In this document: one piece after another, positions 37,303 through 39,164 of the stretch
Layout: every line of letters starts with the position of its first letter
Position numbering within the stretch: position 1 is the first letter of the stretch
Source of the DNA: Gallionellaceae bacterium
GTDB taxonomy: Bacteria; Pseudomonadota; Gammaproteobacteria; Burkholderiales; Thiobacillaceae
Assembly: GCA_028695325.1 (NCBI GenBank)
Contig: JAQVJE010000007.1
Span: 1 to 39,164 of the forward strand
Reading direction: 5' to 3'
DNA length: 39,164 bases
The notes under the pieces: generated by a model
What the model was told of the DNA's origin: nothing
Database searches by the model: none
Seen by the model: the letters and a program-made list of their open reading frames with translations, nothing else
Program-made: the position numbers and the translations under genes

Positions 37303-37375
37303 GTCTTTTATAAAATATTGACATTTTATCGGTCGCTGGAATCTGGATATCGCGTGAGCGAGGTGGAGTGGGCGC

Positions 37376-38764
37376 TCAGGGTGCCGTGGCTGCCATCGCC
37401 CGGCGCAGCGCGGCGGCCTGGAAGTCCTCGGCCTGGCTGGCGTTCGGGTGGTTGATGAACAGCACCACCGCCTTGCGCCGACCGGCGCCATCCAGCACGT
37501 AGCCGGCCAGGGTGCGCACTCCCTCCAGGGTGCCGCTCTTCAACCAGGCGCGGCCGGCCTCCGGGCTGCCGTTCATACGCCGCTTCTGGGTGCCTTCCAG
37601 GCCCAGGGCCGGCAGGGCGGCGGCGAACTCGTAGTAGTGCGGCTGGCCGGCCGCCCACACCAGCAGGCGGGCCATGGCGCCGGCCGAGATGCGCTCGCTG
37701 CGTGACAGGCCGCTGCCGTTCTCCAGCACCAGCTCGGGAATGTCCAGGCCCTTCTCGGCCAGCCAGTCGCGTATCGCCAGTTCGCCCTTGGCCCAGGTCG
37801 CCGGGCTGCCGCGGCGGACGGCACCCAGGTTGAGGAAGAGCATCTTGGCCATGACGTTGTTGCTGTGCTTGTTGACGTCGCGCACGATCTGCGCCAACGG
37901 TGGCGACTCGAACTCGAACAGCGGCAGTGCGTCCGCCGGCGTGCCGCCCACCCGCACTTGGCCGTCGTGCAGGCCGTCCATCTCGCGCCACAGCTGGCCG
38001 AAAAAGGTCGCGGCGGTGGCCGGCGGGCACATCAGGTTGAGCCAGGCCTGGCGCTCGCCGCAGGCGGCCGGGTAAGAGCCGGCGAGGCGCAGCAGGTCGC
38101 CGTCGCGCACCATGGCGAGGCGATCCTGCCAGCGCTCGCAGGCGGCCGCGCCGTCGACGACCGCCTGGTTGTCGATGGCCAGCGCCACCGGCTCCAGGCT
38201 CGCGGCGAGCCCGCCCGGGCCCGGCTGCAGGCGCAGCGCCACCACGTTGTAGTTGACCAGCAGGGCGGTGGGCGCGGCGTTGTAGGGCCTGAGCGGGGCG
38301 GCGTCGAAGGCGGCCGGGTCGCCGATGTCGACGTCGTAATGGCCGTTGTCGATCACCACGTCGCCGTGAATCACCCGGATGCCGCGTCCGCGCAGCTCGC
38401 GCAGCAGCAGCCAGAAGCGTTCCACGGTCAGCGACGGGTCGCCGCCGCCACGCAGTATCAGGTCGCCGTGCAGAACGCCGTTGCTCAACCTGCCGGTGGT
38501 CATCACGGCGGTCTTGAAGGTGTGCGCCGGGCCCAGGGTGTCGAGGGCCGCAAGGGTGGTGACCAGCTTCATCACCGAGGCCGGGTTGAAGGCGCGCCGC
38601 TCGCCGTGGACGAGTTCGGGCACCGGCGCGGCCAGGTCCTGCACCACCAGGCCGACCTGGCTGTCGGGCACCCCCACGCGGGCGAGCACGCGGGCCAGCT
38701 CGTCCGGCAGCGCGGCGGTCGCCGCATTGGCCGCCAGCAGTGCAAGGGCGGCCAGGGTGTACAC
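37376..38764 (-). CDS. dacB: D-alanyl-D-alanine carboxypeptidase/endopeptidase (PBP4, DacB family)
   Basis: Periplasmic class C penicillin-binding protein that trims or cleaves peptidoglycan cross-links. The three active-site motifs are S-x-x-K (SVMK in FNPASVMKLVTTL), S-x-N (SNN in KHSNNVMAKM) and K-S-G (WLKSGTLEGV). A signal-like segment (YTLAALALLAANAATA) precedes LPDELARVL. The frame stays open to 39049, but the extra N-terminus is encoded by palindromic repeat DNA and contains no good start. GTG at 38764 gives 462 residues, close to E. coli DacB, but leaves an n-region without basic residues. The exact start is uncertain. Confidence 0.88.
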   Translation of the reverse strand: MYTLAALALLAANAATAALPDELARVLARVGVPDSQVGLVVQDLAAPVPELVHGERRAFNPASVMKLVTTLAALDTLGPAHTFKTAVMTTGRLSNGVLHGDLILRGGGDPSLTVERFWLLLRELRGRGIRVIHGDVVIDNGHYDVDIGDPAAFDAAPLRPYNAAPTALLVNYNVVALRLQPGPGGLAASLEPVALAIDNQAVVDGAAACERWQDRLAMVRDGDLLRLAGSYPAACGERQAWLNLMCPPATAATFFGQLWREMDGLHDGQVRVGGTPADALPLFEFESPPLAQIVRDVNKHSNNVMAKMLFLNLGAVRRGSPATWAKGELAIRDWLAEKGLDIPELVLENGSGLSRSERISAGAMARLLVWAAGQPHYYEFAAALPALGLEGTQKRRMNGSPEAGRAWLKSGTLEGVRTLAGYVLDGAGRRKAVVLFINHPNASQAEDFQAAALRRAMAATAP

Positions 38765-39093
38765 GGCCAGGCCAGCATGCCACCGTGTCCGTGCAGGCAG
38801 GAGGCCATTGGCCCGGCGGCTGGATTCCGAATGGATTGGTCGCCCCCGCACAGGCGGGGGCCAAGGCCAGCCAGGCCATATCTCCACTGCAGCCTGCCCC
38901 CGAAGGATTTTGTCGGGGACGGTGGTGTCGACTGACACCGTGCCTGCCTCGCCCCGCGCGGGGCAGGAGCGGTGCCCATGCGCGCGGACTGGCGAAACGA
39001 GGCGGATGAGTGGATGCATGCTTGGACGAAGACGCGGGCTGGTGAACACCCTACCGCAAGCGCGGCCGGGCGGACAAGGATTAACATGACACC
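38765..39093. repeat. Repeat-rich intergenic stretch with several G/C palindromes
   Basis: This gap holds GCCCCCGC-ACAG-GCGGGGGC (38842-38861) following TGGATTCC, CCCCGA/TCGGGG (38898-38918), and the perfect palindrome GCCCCGCGCGGGGC (38951-38964). The first two resemble the REP-like repeats near 34738-34823 and share AGCCTGCCCCCG. It should also contain the dacB promoter and the promoter of the rightmost gene, which I cannot place. No coding potential is convincing here. Confidence 0.55.
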
Positions 39094-39164
39094 ATGCCCG
39101 GCCCGGAACTCACCCTGACCCTTCAGCCCTCGCGCTGGCTGCGCCGTGCCACCGCCGTCCTTCA
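39094..39164 (+). CDS. Start of an unidentified protein (partial)
   Basis: ATG at 39094 opens a frame that continues to the window edge (MPGPELTLTLQPSRWLRRATAVL). AAGGA at 39076-39080 is 13 nt upstream, a loose ribosome site. A competing ATG at 39086 ends after ten codons. The L-x-PSRWL start followed by a hydrophobic run is reminiscent of small YgfX-like membrane proteins, but 23 residues are too few to assign it. Confidence 0.45.
   Translation, partial: MPGPELTLTLQPSRWLRRATAVL

Noticed and set aside
38765-39049. N-terminal extension of dacB to 39049
   Set aside because: The extra 95 residues come from repeat-rich DNA and would bury the signal segment inside the protein.

Overview
The window is about 39 kb of high-G+C chromosomal DNA. 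It most likely comes from a betaproteobacterium, perhaps close to Thiobacillus and relatives (inference from gene order and protein similarity as recalled; no search was run). Supporting points are the block dprA/LysM | def-fmt-rsmB-DUF4390-ntrY-ntrX-trkA-trkH, the block argS-SPOR-dsbA beside priA, and the encoded CCA ends of both tRNAs. There are no phage genes, transposases, integrases, CRISPR arrays or rRNA genes. Genes are intact and tightly packed, and many stops and starts overlap (ATGA, GTGA, TTGA).

Layout. 1-1675 (minus): a LysM exported protein followed by dprA, which runs off the left edge. 1767-11831 (plus): one long gene train for formyl-Met processing (def, fmt), 16S rRNA methylation (rsmB), a DUF4390 protein with a twin-arginine signal, the NtrY/NtrX two-component pair, the TrkA/TrkH potassium uptake system and a TPR protein. 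11889-12896 (plus): yggX and ubiE, facing greB and mlaA (minus, 12915-14167). 14255-14540: a strong promoter, tRNA-Ala(GGC), tRNA-Glu(TTC) and a terminator. 14537-22706 (minus): a three-gene signalling operon made of a urea/amide-type periplasmic binding protein, a 1629-residue hybrid histidine kinase, and a REC-PAS-GGDEF-EAL response regulator. 22930-24756 (plus): a 608-residue membrane-anchored protein of unknown family with a canonical EF-hand loop. 24769-31713 (minus): a Cu(I)/Ag(I) efflux operon in the order LuxR-type response regulator, Cys-rich small ORF, structured leader, CusC-like, CusB-CusF fusion, CusA. 31772-37027 (minus): dsbA, SPOR protein, argS, priA. 37028-37375: an AT-rich gap with several DnaA boxes. 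37376-38764 (minus): dacB. 38765-39093: repeat-rich DNA. 39094 onward: the start of one more gene.

The most interesting element is the head of the metal-efflux operon. A GTG-started, Cys/His-rich exported small protein ends in PPPP-R-S-stop. Its stop codon lies on the 5' arm of a 12-bp stem whose 3' arm contains the Shine-Dalgarno of the CusC-like gene, and two further hairpins fill the loop. This looks like a metal-sensing upstream ORF that would control translation of the pump, in the manner of CutF, CruR or CopL, though the small protein is not recognisably one of those families. Other points for a second look are the transporter-free binding protein/kinase/c-di-GMP operon, the EF-hand protein, the DnaA-box cluster upstream of priA, the NtrX with a disabled AAA+ domain, and a long intercistronic hairpin built from repeats before fmt.
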